DNA of 64,000 nt from Paludibacteraceae bacterium. Its GTDB lineage: Bacteria > Bacteroidota > Bacteroidia > Bacteroidales > Paludibacteraceae. This document shows positions 50,994-59,988 of this stretch, in pieces. The DNA is taken from positions 62,001 to 126,000 of the forward strand of contig JAKSNH010000006.1 of the NCBI GenBank assembly GCA_024399955.1. The letters are read 5' to 3'. Position 1 is the first letter of the stretch; each line of letters opens with the position of its first letter. Both the position numbers and the translations under genes were made by a program. Below the pieces are notes generated by a model that worked only from the letters and a program-made list of their open reading frames with translations, made no database searches and was not told the DNA's origin.

Positions 50994-51432
50994 CGTAATA
51001 GGTCTTGCTCAGGAATCGCATCAGTTGTGTAGCATCCTTAACGACTTCGTTTGTTTCTGCCGATATCTCTTGCTGTTTGAGTCGCAGCAGCATCACTTGA
51101 TAGAGTAGGGTCAAACAGGCCTCTACATCACTCATTAGCGGGTTGTTGGTCTTGGCTTTCAGTAGATTGAGCCGAGGCTCTAAGTGCATGATAACAGCGC
51201 GATACGGGGCTTCGGTCTCTACCAATTCGTTATGCAGTTCTTCCATCTCGTCTAAGGCATTCTGCGCCAACTGTAAGTGTCCGCCATTCATGATGCCTTC
51301 ACTATACATCATGTCGGCAATCTCCATCAACTCGGTGTTGGTGGCTGCCTGTTCAGGGAAGGCACGAAGATAGTCCTCTAACTGCCAGAGGTATAGGATG
51401 TATTCTGCAATATTCTCTTTTTTGCTTTTCAT
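50971..51432 (-). CDS. DUF4924-like hypothetical protein
   Basis: 153 residues, all helical, no signal or membrane segment. The start KKENIAEYILYLWQLEDYLRAF resembles DUF4924, a family restricted to Bacteroidetes with unknown function. Its end overlaps nth, and it follows the S4-domain gene by 15 bases, so it is part of a housekeeping operon. Confidence 0.7.
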   Translation of the reverse strand: MKSKKENIAEYILYLWQLEDYLRAFPEQAATNTELMEIADMMYSEGIMNGGHLQLAQNALDEMEELHNELVETEAPYRAVIMHLEPRLNLLKAKTNNPLMSDVEACLTLLYQVMLLRLKQQEISAETNEVVKDATQLMRFLSKTYYDDNQTAI

Positions 51433-51447
51433 TGTGATTTATTTTTG

Positions 51448-51864
51448 CTAGTTATCTAGATTGTCGTCCCAGTCGTCGAGGTCGGCTATATAGTCATCAC
51501 TAAAGAATTGTTCTATGTCTCGGCGGTCTTTCTTGGTAGGCCGTCCTGTACCACGATCACGACCATTCTGTCCGGCTAACCGAGCCAATTCCAATAATTC
51601 TAATTGGTCCTTGCTGGTTATGTCTCGTATATAATCCGGCACTAATTTAGCTCCCAATCGGTTCTCGCTTAGTCGCAAAATCTCGTACGTATAGGTGATA
51701 GGTCCCTTGCGTACAGAGAATTTATTTCCTATCTCAAAAGTGCGCGAAGCCTTTAATGGTTGGCCGTTCATGGTGATTCGCCCAACTTTGCATGCGTCTG
51801 CTGCTATAGAACGCGTCTTATAGATGCGCATAGCAAAAAGGAATTTATCTACACGAACAGGCAT
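51448..51864 (-). CDS. S4-domain RNA-binding protein (Hsp15-like)
   Basis: 138 residues. Start VRVDKFLFAMRIYKTRSIAA and GRITMNGQPLKASRTFEIG form an S4 RNA-binding domain as in heat-shock protein Hsp15 (HslR), which recycles stalled 50S subunits. A basic/acidic tail follows (GRPTKKDRRDIEQFF, then DYIADLDDWDDNLDN). One base overlaps with the sulfatase gene upstream. Confidence 0.88.
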   Translation of the reverse strand: MPVRVDKFLFAMRIYKTRSIAADACKVGRITMNGQPLKASRTFEIGNKFSVRKGPITYTYEILRLSENRLGAKLVPDYIRDITSKDQLELLELARLAGQNGRDRGTGRPTKKDRRDIEQFFSDDYIADLDDWDDNLDN

Positions 51865-53798
51865 TATTGTACAGTTAGTTGGTTATCAATCATGCGATTG
51901 ATGTATTGTTGAATATAGGCCTTGAGATAATTGAGCATATCCTGCACTTCGGGCGAGGATTGTAATTCGTTTAGGAGGTCATTTCGCAACAAACGATCTT
52001 GCCGGAAATCATAGATATGTGTGATATGCTGACCATCAAACTGCACCAATAAATGGTTCGAGAAACATTGATAAATAGGTTGATTATAGTTCACAACATA
52101 TTTATGCTCGAGGGTTTGTGTTAATACATCTTCTCCAAAAGCGATGTATGGTTCATCGTATCCCACGTACGATAGGATGGATGGCATAATATCCACTTGT
52201 GCTACCGGCATCTGTGTTTCGAAGCGAGCCGTATCACAAGCGGGGTCAAAGAAGATAATCGGCACTTCATAAACGCCCTTGTCGTTGGTGTATTCATTAT
52301 GGGTCAACGCATTGGTATGGTCTGCTGTAAAGACAAAAAGCGTATTGGCGTACCAAGGTTGCGTCTTAGCATACTCTATGAATTGACGTAATGCGTTATC
52401 GGTATATCCTATGGTGCGATGAATGGGATGTGTGCCTTCCTTAAAAGCATTGGCATACCGTTCCGGCACTTGGAAAGGATGGTGACTGGTAGCAGTAAAG
52501 ACCGAGGCACAGAAAGGTTGGGGCATATCAGAAAGGGTGCGTCCCATATATTGTAGGAACTCCTCATCCCAAATAGCCCAATAGCCGTCATAATCGGCGT
52601 TGTTATTGTATTCGTCCTTGCCGTAATACGAATCAAATCCGCAGGAACGCGAAAAGGCTAAAAAGCCCATACTGCCATTCGGAGCACCATGGAAGAAGGC
52701 CGTTGTGTAACCTTTGCTACCAAGACAGTTGGCTAAGGAAGTAATCGTATTGCTGGAATAAGGCGTCAGTATATAAGGCGACCCAAGACGTGGAATGGAG
52801 GCTAATACACTGGGCATAGCATCAATGGATTTGCGCCCGGACGAGAATGAATATTGGTAGGTTGTACTATGACATAACAACGAGTCCAGGAACGGAGTGT
52901 AGCCCGTATAAGTGCCATCCTCTAAGTCGTGATTATAAAAGCCGATATATTCTTTTGAGAAGGACTCTAAGATAAAGACCACAACGTTCTTGCTTAGTTC
53001 ACCTTGTAGATGGGCTTGGTGAACAGGTGTGTACAACTGCTCCATCTCGTCATCTGAGAAATAATGAGGGTTTTGGTAGGTATCCGAACTTGATGAGCGC
53101 ATTAGGCAGAAAGGAGTGTTTAAGACGATGTTGGTTTCGCAAGGACGGTTGGTGTATTGCAACGCATTACTGAGTGTGATAGGACGTGTAAATGCTCCAA
53201 AACCGCTGCGGATACCGATGATGACAAAGTAAATACTGACGCAGAGAAGGAGCGTCTCACCAATGTAATAAGGCACAGGCCGGCAGTTAGATTCGCTGAC
53301 GGAACTCTTTCTCGTTAGTAGAATGAGTACAGCAATTAGGGCGATGGTGAAGAGTGTCACGTACCAATACTGCACCATGGATGTGAAGAAAATAGAGGTC
53401 AGATTATCGTCGTTCTCAAATTCGCTGAAAAACGCCATGGTGGTGCGACGATCGGAGAATCGCACATAGACCGTATCTACTGAATTAACCAATATGCCTA
53501 CAATGTTGGGTACCCAATAAAACCATTTTGCCACGGTCTGATAGGTCGCATTGGTGCGCCAAGACCATGGCAGAGGTGCCCACATGAGTAGCATGTAAAC
53601 GGAATTGAGGTAGAAGAGGGCAGTGACGTCAAATCGCATTCCGCCGACTAACATCTCCAATAAGTGACTACAACTGACATCAGGATAGATGTCACTATTC
53701 ACCCAATAGAAAAAGAGTCGATTGATGGTGTATAGAACAAAGATAAGTACCAGATTGCATACAGCCACCGACCAGGGATGATTCCAAAACCGTTTCAT
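51864..53798 (-). CDS. LTA-synthase-like membrane sulfatase/phosphotransferase
   Basis: 644 residues. Five N-terminal membrane segments (about 10-220), then an extracytoplasmic sulfatase-fold domain: VVVFILESFSKEYIGFYN (metal-binding Glu), SSGRKSIDAMPSVLASIPRLG with a Ser/Thr nucleophile region written here as SGRKSIDAMPS, DGYWAIWDEEFLQYM, FTATSHHPFQVP and LFVFTADHTN (metal ligands). Gram-negative members transfer phosphoglycerol or phosphoethanolamine to envelope glycans or lipids. The ATG at 53798 falls just after the pth stop; an in-frame ATG at 53810 is the alternative. Confidence 0.88.
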   Translation of the reverse strand: MKRFWNHPWSVAVCNLVLIFVLYTINRLFFYWVNSDIYPDVSCSHLLEMLVGGMRFDVTALFYLNSVYMLLMWAPLPWSWRTNATYQTVAKWFYWVPNIVGILVNSVDTVYVRFSDRRTTMAFFSEFENDDNLTSIFFTSMVQYWYVTLFTIALIAVLILLTRKSSVSESNCRPVPYYIGETLLLCVSIYFVIIGIRSGFGAFTRPITLSNALQYTNRPCETNIVLNTPFCLMRSSSSDTYQNPHYFSDDEMEQLYTPVHQAHLQGELSKNVVVFILESFSKEYIGFYNHDLEDGTYTGYTPFLDSLLCHSTTYQYSFSSGRKSIDAMPSVLASIPRLGSPYILTPYSSNTITSLANCLGSKGYTTAFFHGAPNGSMGFLAFSRSCGFDSYYGKDEYNNNADYDGYWAIWDEEFLQYMGRTLSDMPQPFCASVFTATSHHPFQVPERYANAFKEGTHPIHRTIGYTDNALRQFIEYAKTQPWYANTLFVFTADHTNALTHNEYTNDKGVYEVPIIFFDPACDTARFETQMPVAQVDIMPSILSYVGYDEPYIAFGEDVLTQTLEHKYVVNYNQPIYQCFSNHLLVQFDGQHITHIYDFRQDRLLRNDLLNELQSSPEVQDMLNYLKAYIQQYINRMIDNQLTVQ

Positions 53799-53799
53799 A

Positions 53800-54366
53800 T
53801 TATTTACCATTAAATAAGTTCATTGTCTTATCTATGCCTTGCAGGCAGAAACTTGGGATGATTTGTTTGATTATCTCCAATCGCTCGGGCATTATTTTTT
53901 CTTCTTCGTCGGACCATTGTCCCAAGACGAAGTTTATTTGCGTCCCGCGCGCGTAGTCGTTCCCTATACCAAAGCGCACGCGCGCGTAGTTCTCGGTGCA
54001 TAAGATTTGCTGTATATGTCCAAGTCCGTTATGCCCACCGTTGCTTCCTTGTTTACGAATACGAATAGAGCCAAAGGGTAGGTTAAGGTCATCTACCAGC
54101 ACCAATAAGTTCTCTAGAGGGATTTTCTCTTCGTTCATCCAATAGCGCACAGCATTGCCGCTAAGGTTCATGAAGGTAGAGGGTTTGAGTAATACCAGTT
54201 CGGCATTTTTGACACGTCCCTTGCCGACAAATCCATAACGTTTGTCTTCAAAAGCAATGTTGGACGCTTCGGCAAAAGCGTCCAACATGCGGAATCCTAT
54301 GTTGTGTCGAGTGTTACGGTATTCGTCTCCGATATTGCCCAACCCGACAATCAGGAATTTACTCAT
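53800..54366 (-). CDS. pth: Peptidyl-tRNA hydrolase
   Basis: Frees tRNA from peptidyl-tRNA dropped from ribosomes. 188 residues: [21 protein letters not shown] with Asn and the catalytic His, [38 protein letters not shown] with the conserved Asp. Complete. Its start overlaps the last base of rplY. Confidence 0.97.
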   Translation of the reverse strand: MSKFLIVGLGNIGDEYRNTRHNIGFRMLDAFAEASNIAFEDKRYGFVGKGRVKNAELVLLKPSTFMNLSGNAVRYWMNEEKIPLENLLVLVDDLNLPFGSIRIRKQGSNGGHNGLGHIQQILCTENYARVRFGIGNDYARGTQINFVLGQWSDEEEKIMPERLEIIKQIIPSFCLQGIDKTMNLFNGK

Positions 54367-54947
54367 TATTCAGCTGCAGCCTCTTCACTGGCGGCATCAC
54401 CACTGTTACGTGTTACTTTAACTTGAGCTACGATAGCCTCTTTCACGCTCTTAACTTCGCAATTCTCAACCTTAACGTCGCTAACGAAGAGTTTTTTGCC
54501 AAGACCTAAAGAGGTAACGTCAATAATTACGCGCTCAGGAATGTTGGTGTAGATACCATTGATTTTCAGTTTACGCATCTCAAGGCTCAACTTACCACCG
54601 GCTTTCACACCTTCAGCGTGACCGGTCAGAGAGATAGGAATCTCAACGGTAACAGGCTTCTTTTCGTTAACCTCGAGGAAGTCAATATGATAGCATTGTT
54701 CGCTAATGGGGTGGAATTGCATCTCTTTCACAACAGCCGTTTTCTTAACGTCACCGATGGTGAGCGCTACAACGAGCGTGTCAGGAGTGTAAATCAACTT
54801 GCGAGCGTCAGCTGCAGAAACAGTAAAAGTCAGGTTCTCACCTAAACCATAAATGTTGCAAGGGATAAGATCTTGCTTGCGAAGAGCTTTGTTAGCCTTC
54901 TTTCCGTACTCGTTACGAAGAGTACCAACTAATTCAAATGTTTTCAT
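54366..54947 (-). CDS. rplY: 50S ribosomal protein L25/CTC
   Basis: 193 residues, the long CTC form: L25 domain (1-90; [20 protein letters not shown]) binding 5S rRNA, then the TL5 C-terminal domain and an Ala/Glu-rich tail (AASEEAAAE). First protein gene of the rplY-pth-sulfatase group. It has no obvious -33/-7 pair of its own and may be read from the tRNA-Gln promoter. Confidence 0.97.
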   Translation of the reverse strand: MKTFELVGTLRNEYGKKANKALRKQDLIPCNIYGLGENLTFTVSAADARKLIYTPDTLVVALTIGDVKKTAVVKEMQFHPISEQCYHIDFLEVNEKKPVTVEIPISLTGHAEGVKAGGKLSLEMRKLKINGIYTNIPERVIIDVTSLGLGKKLFVSDVKVENCEVKSVKEAIVAQVKVTRNSGDAASEEAAAE

Positions 54948-55068
54948 TGTTGTAATTTGTGTTACTGTTATTCGGGCATTTGTTTTCGTTAATGTTAACG
55001 TTCTTTGTGATGGCCCTACTTATCATCACACGCGCGCGTCAGAAAAACAAAACCGCTGACGCGGCTTG

Positions 55069-55139
55069 TTGCCTAACGAGGAGTCGAACCTCGCCCCTCA
55101 GAACCAAAATCTGATGTACTACCGATATACGATTAGGCA
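55069..55139 (-). tRNA. tRNA-Gln (anticodon TTG)
   Basis: On the minus strand acceptor stem TGCCTAA pairs with TTAGGCA (55133-55139 and 55070-55076 on the plus strand). The anticodon loop TTTTGGT between TCAGA and TCTGA gives TTG, reading CAA. T arm GGTTCGACTCC. CCA is not encoded. Confidence 0.93.
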
Positions 55140-55162
55140 ATGCTTCGTTTCAAAAGCGGGTG

Positions 55163-55194
55163 CAAAGGTACTGCTTTTTTTTGATATAGCCAAA
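55163..55194 (-). promoter_or_regulatory. Promoter of tRNA-Gln and probably rplY
   Basis: Minus-strand TTTG (55191-55194), 20 bases, TACCTTTG (55163-55170), 23 bases before the tRNA. Confidence 0.85.
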
Positions 55195-55229
55195 TTTTTT
55201 TGCACTTTTTTTGAAAAAAAAGCGTTTTT

Positions 55230-56525
55230 TTACTCAACAGCGGCTATAAAGTAGTCTTTTTTGCCCTTTTGGAACAAAATATACTTGCCGTTTATCAATG
55301 CTTTTGCATCAATGGGGGTCTGCACGTCCGTCAGTTTTTCTTTGTTCATACTGAACCCATTTGCCTGCATCATTTTGCGTGCTTCACCTTTGCTGGGGAA
55401 GATTTGCGTTTTCTCTGCTAAAAGATCCAGAGGCGCAATGCCGGCTTCCAATTCGGCTTTGCTGATTGTGAACCGTTGTACACCCTCAAAAACCTGCAGG
55501 AAAGTCTGCTCATCCAATTTCTCAAGAGCTTCCTTGGTGGCTTTACCGAACAAGATATTGGTGGCTTCTATGGTTTGCTCATAATCTGCGCGACCATGTA
55601 CCATGATAGTTACTTCTTCTGCCAGTTTTTTCTGCAATAGACGCAAATGTGGAGCCTGATTATGTTCCGCAATCAGGGCATCTATCTCGTCTTTCTCAAG
55701 GCTAGTGAAGATCTTGATATAACGTTTAGCATCGTCGTCGCTTACGTTCAACCAGAACTGATAGAAGCGATAAGGGCTGGTGTATTGCTTGCTCAGCCAT
55801 ACATTGCCTTGCTCGGTCTTGCCGAATTTCTTGCCGTCAGCCTTGGTGATTAGAGGGCAGGTTAGGGCATAAGCCTCGTTACCGGTCATCTTCTTGATGA
55901 GCTCCATTCCGGTGGTTATATTTCCCCATTGGTCGCTGCCGCCCATTTGCAGTTTGCATCCTTTATGTTCGTTGAGGTAATAGAAATCGTACCCTTGGAG
56001 CAGTTGGTAGGTGAATTCGGTGAAACTCATACCGCAGTTAAATTCGCCATTAAAGCGTTTCTTCACGCTATCTTTGGCCATCATATAGTTAACGGTAATC
56101 AGTTTACCTATATTACGCGCGAAATCAATAAAGGTGAAGTCCTTCATCCAGTCGTAGTTATTCACCAACTCAGCAGCATTAGGTTCCTTGCTATTGAAGT
56201 CCAAGAAACGCTCTAATTGTTGTTTAATGCAGGCTACGTTATGCGCTAAAGTCTCTTCATTCAGCAAGTTACGTTCGGCACTCTTACCGCTGGGGTCGCC
56301 AATCATGCCGGTTGCGCCGCCAATCAGGGCGATTGGTTTATGTCCGCAACGTTGCAGGTGACGCAGCATCATGATACCGCATAAGTGACCAATATGCAGG
56401 CTATCAGCCGTCGGGTCAATTCCCAAGTATGCTGTAGTCACTTCTTTTTGCAATTGCTCTTCTGTGCCGGGAATCATGTCTTGCAGCATCCCGCGCCATC
56501 TTAACTCTTCTACAAAGTTCTTCAT
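55230..56525 (-). CDS. tyrS: Tyrosine-tRNA ligase
   Basis: 431 residues, bacterial class I type. HIGHLCG is the HIGH motif (about 42-48), the tyrosine pocket region is [20 protein letters not shown] (in two parts: [20 protein letters not shown]), and KFGKTEQGN stands for KMSKS. The C-terminal S4-like domain is present ([19 protein letters not shown] region). Single gene with its own promoter. Confidence 0.97.
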   Translation of the reverse strand: MKNFVEELRWRGMLQDMIPGTEEQLQKEVTTAYLGIDPTADSLHIGHLCGIMMLRHLQRCGHKPIALIGGATGMIGDPSGKSAERNLLNEETLAHNVACIKQQLERFLDFNSKEPNAAELVNNYDWMKDFTFIDFARNIGKLITVNYMMAKDSVKKRFNGEFNCGMSFTEFTYQLLQGYDFYYLNEHKGCKLQMGGSDQWGNITTGMELIKKMTGNEAYALTCPLITKADGKKFGKTEQGNVWLSKQYTSPYRFYQFWLNVSDDDAKRYIKIFTSLEKDEIDALIAEHNQAPHLRLLQKKLAEEVTIMVHGRADYEQTIEATNILFGKATKEALEKLDEQTFLQVFEGVQRFTISKAELEAGIAPLDLLAEKTQIFPSKGEARKMMQANGFSMNKEKLTDVQTPIDAKALINGKYILFQKGKKDYFIAAVE

Positions 56526-56551
56526 TATAAGTGGATTTTCAAATTTGACTG

Positions 56552-56583
56552 CAAAAGTACAAAATTATTTGTATATATGCAAA
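56552..56583 (-). promoter_or_regulatory. Promoter of tyrS
   Basis: Minus-strand TTTG (56580-56583), 20 bases, TACTTTTG (56552-56559). It interlocks with the mltG promoter: the -33 boxes of the two lie inside each other's spacer. Confidence 0.85.
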
Positions 56584-56599
56584 AAAAAGTGTACTTTTG
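56568..56599 (+). promoter_or_regulatory. Promoter of mltG
   Basis: TTTG (56568-56571), 20 bases, TACTTTTG (56592-56599), only nine bases before the ATG at 56609, so the leader is almost absent. Confidence 0.85.
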
Positions 56600-56608
56600 T
56601 ACCCGATT

Positions 56609-57655
56609 ATGGCAAAAGATACTCATAAACACCCTTTTCTTAGGGTAATCATCGTTCTTATCGTACTTGTCGGCATTGCTTTTTTTGCCGAGCAATACTA
56701 TCGTTTTCGTGTGTGCAATTTTGTTAGTCGAGATGGTGAGGAGCATGGTTTTTATATGCGTCCGGGTCGCTCGGTGGATAGTTTGATAGCTATTATTGAG
56801 CAAGATTATGAGATTCAATCGCATTTGGACTGGCGTCTGCATGTCGCATATATGCATTTTACGGAAGCCAAGGTAGGTTATTATCGTTTACCGGCTCGCA
56901 TTGGTGACAAGCAGTTGATTCGTAATTTCCAGAAGGGCTATCAGTCTCCTGTTCGTCTGAGTTTCACTAATCAGATTCGTAATCGAGAGCAGTTAGCCGG
57001 TCGGATGGGGGAGGCGTTGCTTTTGGATTCGGCTGCTATCATGGCTCGCTTAGATTCGGTGGATTATTTGCGTCAGTTTGGGCTTAATCGTACTACAGCG
57101 GTGTGTCTGTTTATCCCGAACACCTACGAGGTTTATTGGACAATCTCGCCCGATGACCTTTTCGCGCGTATGAATAAGGAGTATAAGGCTTTCTGGACCG
57201 AGGAGCGTCTAACTAAGGCTAAAGCCAAAGGTTTAACACCTGTTCAGGTGGCTACATTAGCTAGTATCGTGGAGTCTGAGACCCATAATGCTGCTGAGCA
57301 TCCTCAGATTGCCAGCCTTTATTTGAATCGCTTGCGCAAGGGGATGCCGTTGCAGGCTTGTCCGACGGTTATTTTTGCCAATGGTGATTTCTCATTACGT
57401 CGTGTCTTAAAGCGTCATTTGGCGTTGGATTCGCCCTATAACACATATAAGTATGCCGGTCTGCCTCCCGGACCGATTCGCTGCGCGTATGGGCGTACGA
57501 TGGATACTGTGTTGAATGCACCTAAGACGGATTACCTGTATATGTGCGCTAATCCGGATTGGTCAGGTACGCATATCTTCTCGTCCACTTATGGTCAGCA
57601 CGCTGCTACGGCTCGTGCTTATCGGCAAGAATTGAATAAAAGGCATATAAAATAG
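56609..57655 (+). CDS. mltG: Endolytic transglycosylase MltG
   Basis: Membrane-bound enzyme that cuts nascent peptidoglycan strands. 348 residues: short cytoplasmic start, membrane helix (about 11-30), LysM-like part, then the YceG domain with SIVESETHN (catalytic Glu), RLRKGMPLQACPTVIFA and YNTYKYAGLPPGPI. Start ATG at 56609 fits the promoter; an upstream in-frame codon is TTG within the -7 region. Confidence 0.95.
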   Translation: MAKDTHKHPFLRVIIVLIVLVGIAFFAEQYYRFRVCNFVSRDGEEHGFYMRPGRSVDSLIAIIEQDYEIQSHLDWRLHVAYMHFTEAKVGYYRLPARIGDKQLIRNFQKGYQSPVRLSFTNQIRNREQLAGRMGEALLLDSAAIMARLDSVDYLRQFGLNRTTAVCLFIPNTYEVYWTISPDDLFARMNKEYKAFWTEERLTKAKAKGLTPVQVATLASIVESETHNAAEHPQIASLYLNRLRKGMPLQACPTVIFANGDFSLRRVLKRHLALDSPYNTYKYAGLPPGPIRCAYGRTMDTVLNAPKTDYLYMCANPDWSGTHIFSSTYGQHAATARAYRQELNKRHIK

Positions 57656-57704
57656 TGCTTTGGGCACGTTAATATATACTTTTTTGCATAAAATTGCATT
57701 TTTA

Positions 57705-57736
57705 TTTGCGTATATGCGAAAAAAAGTGTACCTTTG
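57705..57736 (+). promoter_or_regulatory. Promoter of tRNA-Ala
   Basis: TTTG (57705-57708) in TTTGCGTATATGCGAAA, 20 bases, TACCTTTG (57729-57736), ten bases before the tRNA. Confidence 0.85.
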
Positions 57737-57746
57737 CACCGCAAAT

Positions 57747-57820
57747 GGGGTATTAGCTCATCTGGCTAGAGCGCGACACTGGCAGTGTCGAGGTGAGCGG
57801 TTCGAGTCCGCTATACTCCA
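57747..57820 (+). tRNA. tRNA-Ala (anticodon GGC)
   Basis: Acceptor stem GGGGTAT pairs with ATACTCC (57813-57819). D arm TAGCTCATCTGGCTAGAGC, anticodon loop CTGGCAG between CGACA and TGTCG gives GGC, T arm GCGGTTCGAGTCCGC. CCA is not encoded. Confidence 0.95.
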
Positions 57821-57832
57821 CAAAGCAACGAT

Positions 57833-58378
57833 TTATCTTATGTGTTGTACAATACGTATGATACGTTCATATAGCAAGTCAACGGATTCTTTTTTGGACT
57901 CTTTCATCCATACCTTGAAAGCAGAAGTGATGATGGACGATACGATAGCTGCACTCATTTTCATGTCCGTTTCGTTCAACTGATACTTATGTTTCATTTC
58001 ATCTAACATAGTAGCCACATTATTGTAAAAGGCGGCATCAGCTATATCCAATCGCCCTGCCTTATAAGCCAATTCCAATGCCTCAGGGTGATTGAAAATA
58101 TAACGCACATTAAACTGAAAGGGTAATTCTAAAACCGTCTTATCTTCTTGCTTGAGGGCATCCCATAATGCCTGTGACTTGGTGTCGCAATACCATTGAA
58201 TGATATCGGCTGGAATGTCAAATAGTCGGTAGAACGTAGTCCTACTGACACCTGATTCATCACATATTTGACTGACACTAATTTGATTAAATGCGTAAGT
58301 CTCCAATAGACGCTCTAAAGAAGATTCTATTTTCTGTGCTGATGTTTGAGCACGCTTGTCTTGTGGTATGTGGTACAT
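57833..58378 (-). CDS. TetR-family transcriptional regulator
   Basis: 181 residues. N-terminal helix-turn-helix (about 12-60) with ISVSQICDESGVSRTTFYRLF, the recognition helix pattern of TetR proteins; helical ligand-binding part after it with no recognised family. The ATG at 58378 is chosen; the frame continues to 58462 but would include the promoter region. It is divergent from the phosphatase gene at 58506 and shares the intergenic DNA, so it could regulate that gene. Confidence 0.85.
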   Translation of the reverse strand: MYHIPQDKRAQTSAQKIESSLERLLETYAFNQISVSQICDESGVSRTTFYRLFDIPADIIQWYCDTKSQALWDALKQEDKTVLELPFQFNVRYIFNHPEALELAYKAGRLDIADAAFYNNVATMLDEMKHKYQLNETDMKMSAAIVSSIITSAFKVWMKESKKESVDLLYERIIRIVQHIR

Positions 58379-58439
58379 AGTCAATAAATATGTTACAGAT
58401 GTATCATATCTATTTGTGTCTAGTACAAAAATTGTGCCA

Positions 58440-58470
58440 CAAAGATAGGAAATAATTTGCACAATTCAAA
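58440..58470 (-). promoter_or_regulatory. Promoter of the TetR-type gene
   Basis: Minus-strand TTTG (58467-58470), 19 bases, TATCTTTG (58440-58447). It overlaps the divergent phosphatase promoter. Confidence 0.65.
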
Positions 58471-58487
58471 TATTTTATGTACCTTTG
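58456..58487 (+). promoter_or_regulatory. Promoter of phosphatase copy 1
   Basis: TTTG (58456-58459), 20 bases, TACCTTTG (58480-58487). The second phosphatase copy has the same arrangement in its duplicated upstream DNA. Confidence 0.85.
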
Positions 58488-58505
58488 CAGTTGCAAAAAT
58501 GAACT

Positions 58506-58940
58506 ATGACTAAAATTCTCTTTGTGTGCCATGGGAATATATGTCGGTCGGTGATGGCAGAGATGCTGCTGAAGCACATGGTCAACCAGGCCGGCAGGGC
58601 GGAGGAGTTCTATATTGACTCTTGCGCCACATCCACAGAGGAGATAGGTAATGAAATCTATCCTCCGGCCAAACGTTGTTTGACGGCTCACGACATACCT
58701 TTTACGCACCATTCCGCACGGCAAATCACTTTAGCTGATTATGACCGTTTTGACCATATTATCTGTATGGAGCGCTATAACCTCCGTAATCTGCCAAAGA
58801 TAACCGATAAAGTGCGGTTACTCCTTGACCGCGACGTGGCCGATCCGTGGTACACCGGCGACTTCGAAACCACCTACCGCGATTTAGTGGAAGGATGTGA
58901 AAAGATAATGTCAAAGTCGGCATCTCCGTCAAAAAAGTAG
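58506..58940 (+). CDS. Low-molecular-weight protein-tyrosine phosphatase (copy 1)
   Basis: 144 residues. Catalytic loop CHGNICRS (Cys8, Arg14; CX5R) and general-acid region DVADPWYTGDFE are intact. Such phosphatases act on tyrosine or arginine phosphate, often tied to capsule export or stress. The last eight residues (SASPSKK region) differ from copy 2. The stop lies at the start of a fragment shared with a Schlafen-type gene's 3' end. Divergent from the TetR-type gene. Confidence 0.92.
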   Translation: MTKILFVCHGNICRSVMAEMLLKHMVNQAGRAEEFYIDSCATSTEEIGNEIYPPAKRCLTAHDIPFTHHSARQITLADYDRFDHIICMERYNLRNLPKITDKVRLLLDRDVADPWYTGDFETTYRDLVEGCEKIMSKSASPSKK

Positions 58941-59037
58941 GTGGGTGATTGAAAATAAAAAATAATTACCTCCAAATTTGCAAGATTCAAATATTTTGTG
59001 TAACTTTGCAGCGGAAAATGACAAAGAAATTATTTGT

Positions 59038-59262
59038 ATGTCAAAATTAGATAAAAATATATTGGATTTTTTAATTGCACTTGTAGCAGAGTTTGCTACT
59101 CGTTTTGGCATTTCTCAGGATAAAGCATATAACTATATTCGTGAGTATAAAGGGTTAGAGTTTTTCTTTAAGCATTATAATATACTGCATACTTTATCTT
59201 TCGCAGACAATGTGGATGATTTGATACAGGTGTGCGCTAATCATGGAGGGTCGTTGCGATGA
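59038..59262 (+). CDS. DUF3791-like protein (module copy 2)
   Basis: 74 residues, same plan as 15641-15856: DFLIALVAEFATRFGISQDKAYNYI helix (in parts: LIALVAEFATRFG, QDKAYNYIREYKG), EFFFKHYNILHTL and ADNVDDLIQVCANHGGSLR. The two copies share about a third of positions by eye. The ATG at 59038 follows the promoter TTTG (58977-58980), 20 bases, TAACTTTG (59001-59008), and the stop overlaps the next start as ATGA. Confidence 0.8.
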   Translation: MSKLDKNILDFLIALVAEFATRFGISQDKAYNYIREYKGLEFFFKHYNILHTLSFADNVDDLIQVCANHGGSLR

Positions 59263-59744
59263 GACTATATCACGGATCAAATATTCTCGTTAGCCAGCCG
59301 GATATCAAGAAAGGCAAACCATTTAAAGATTTCGGGCAAGGTTTCTATTTGTCTGATACTTTTGAGCAAGCAAAAGAGATGGGCGCACGAGTGGTTGAAC
59401 GCAATATGGAAGATAAAGAGCCTGTGGTATCTACTTTTGATTTTGAGGAGTCTGCAATGACGGATGGCTCACTTAAAGTTAGACGCTTTGAAACATATAC
59501 TAAAGAATGGGCAGAGTTTGTGATTCGCAACCGTGACCGCAAACTTCCACAACCTTGCCACGACTATGATATTATTTATGGTCCAATAGCAGACGATAGT
59601 GTTGTTCGGCAAATGCGTCGGTTTGAAATGGGAGATATTACTTTGGATGAATTGATGAGGGAATTGCAATATCCGGCAGGTATTACCTTCCAATATTTCT
59701 TTGGTAGCGAAAGGGCACTTAAAAAACTGACATTTATATGCTAA
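59259..59744 (+). CDS. DUF3990 ADP-ribosyltransferase-like putative toxin (copy 2)
   Basis: 161 residues. LYHGSN near the start, FKDFGQGFYLSD, RKLPQPCHDYDIIYGPIADD and the terminal FQYFFGSERAL match copy 1 motif for motif, including the candidate catalytic Glu. Overlaps the first and third genes of the module by four and seven bases, so all three are translated together. Confidence 0.83.
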   Translation: MRLYHGSNILVSQPDIKKGKPFKDFGQGFYLSDTFEQAKEMGARVVERNMEDKEPVVSTFDFEESAMTDGSLKVRRFETYTKEWAEFVIRNRDRKLPQPCHDYDIIYGPIADDSVVRQMRRFEMGDITLDELMRELQYPAGITFQYFFGSERALKKLTFIC

Positions 59745-59947
59745 CAGAAGGGCAAATACAATGTATGAAAGAGGATATGACTGCCTCTTTGGCACAAATT
59801 CTCATTGAAGAACGTGGTTATTCTATGGAACATGCACTAGATGTGGTGTATAATTCTGCTACCTTCCGCAATCTTCAGAACACAGCTACCGGCTACTACT
59901 ATCAAAGTGTCGGTTATGTGTATGACGACCTTCAGAAAGAGATATAG
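59738..59947 (+). CDS. Third gene of the DUF3791/DUF3990 module (copy 2)
   Basis: 69 residues, acidic helical. ILIEERGYSMEHALDVVYNS and YYYQSVGYVYDDLQKEI parallel the end of the copy 1 protein. Directly after its stop (59950-59986) the DNA reads like the 3' end of a Schlafen-type gene (GGRKNGSWVI in one frame), a recombination scar. Confidence 0.72.
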   Translation: MLTEGQIQCMKEDMTASLAQILIEERGYSMEHALDVVYNSATFRNLQNTATGYYYQSVGYVYDDLQKEI

Positions 59948-59988
59948 GTGGTCGCAAAAATGGCAGCTGGGTGATAAATTTCAATAAA

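Larger units (their letters stand above)
58425..58990. repeat. Duplicated block containing the phosphatase gene, copy 1
   Basis: From CAAAAATTGTGCC (58425) to about 58990 this DNA is nearly identical to 62421-62986 (shift 3996 bases) and includes promoter, gene and the 3' piece. Differences are scattered substitutions, more near the 3' end. The two copies are direct repeats around 3.4 kb. Confidence 0.9.
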
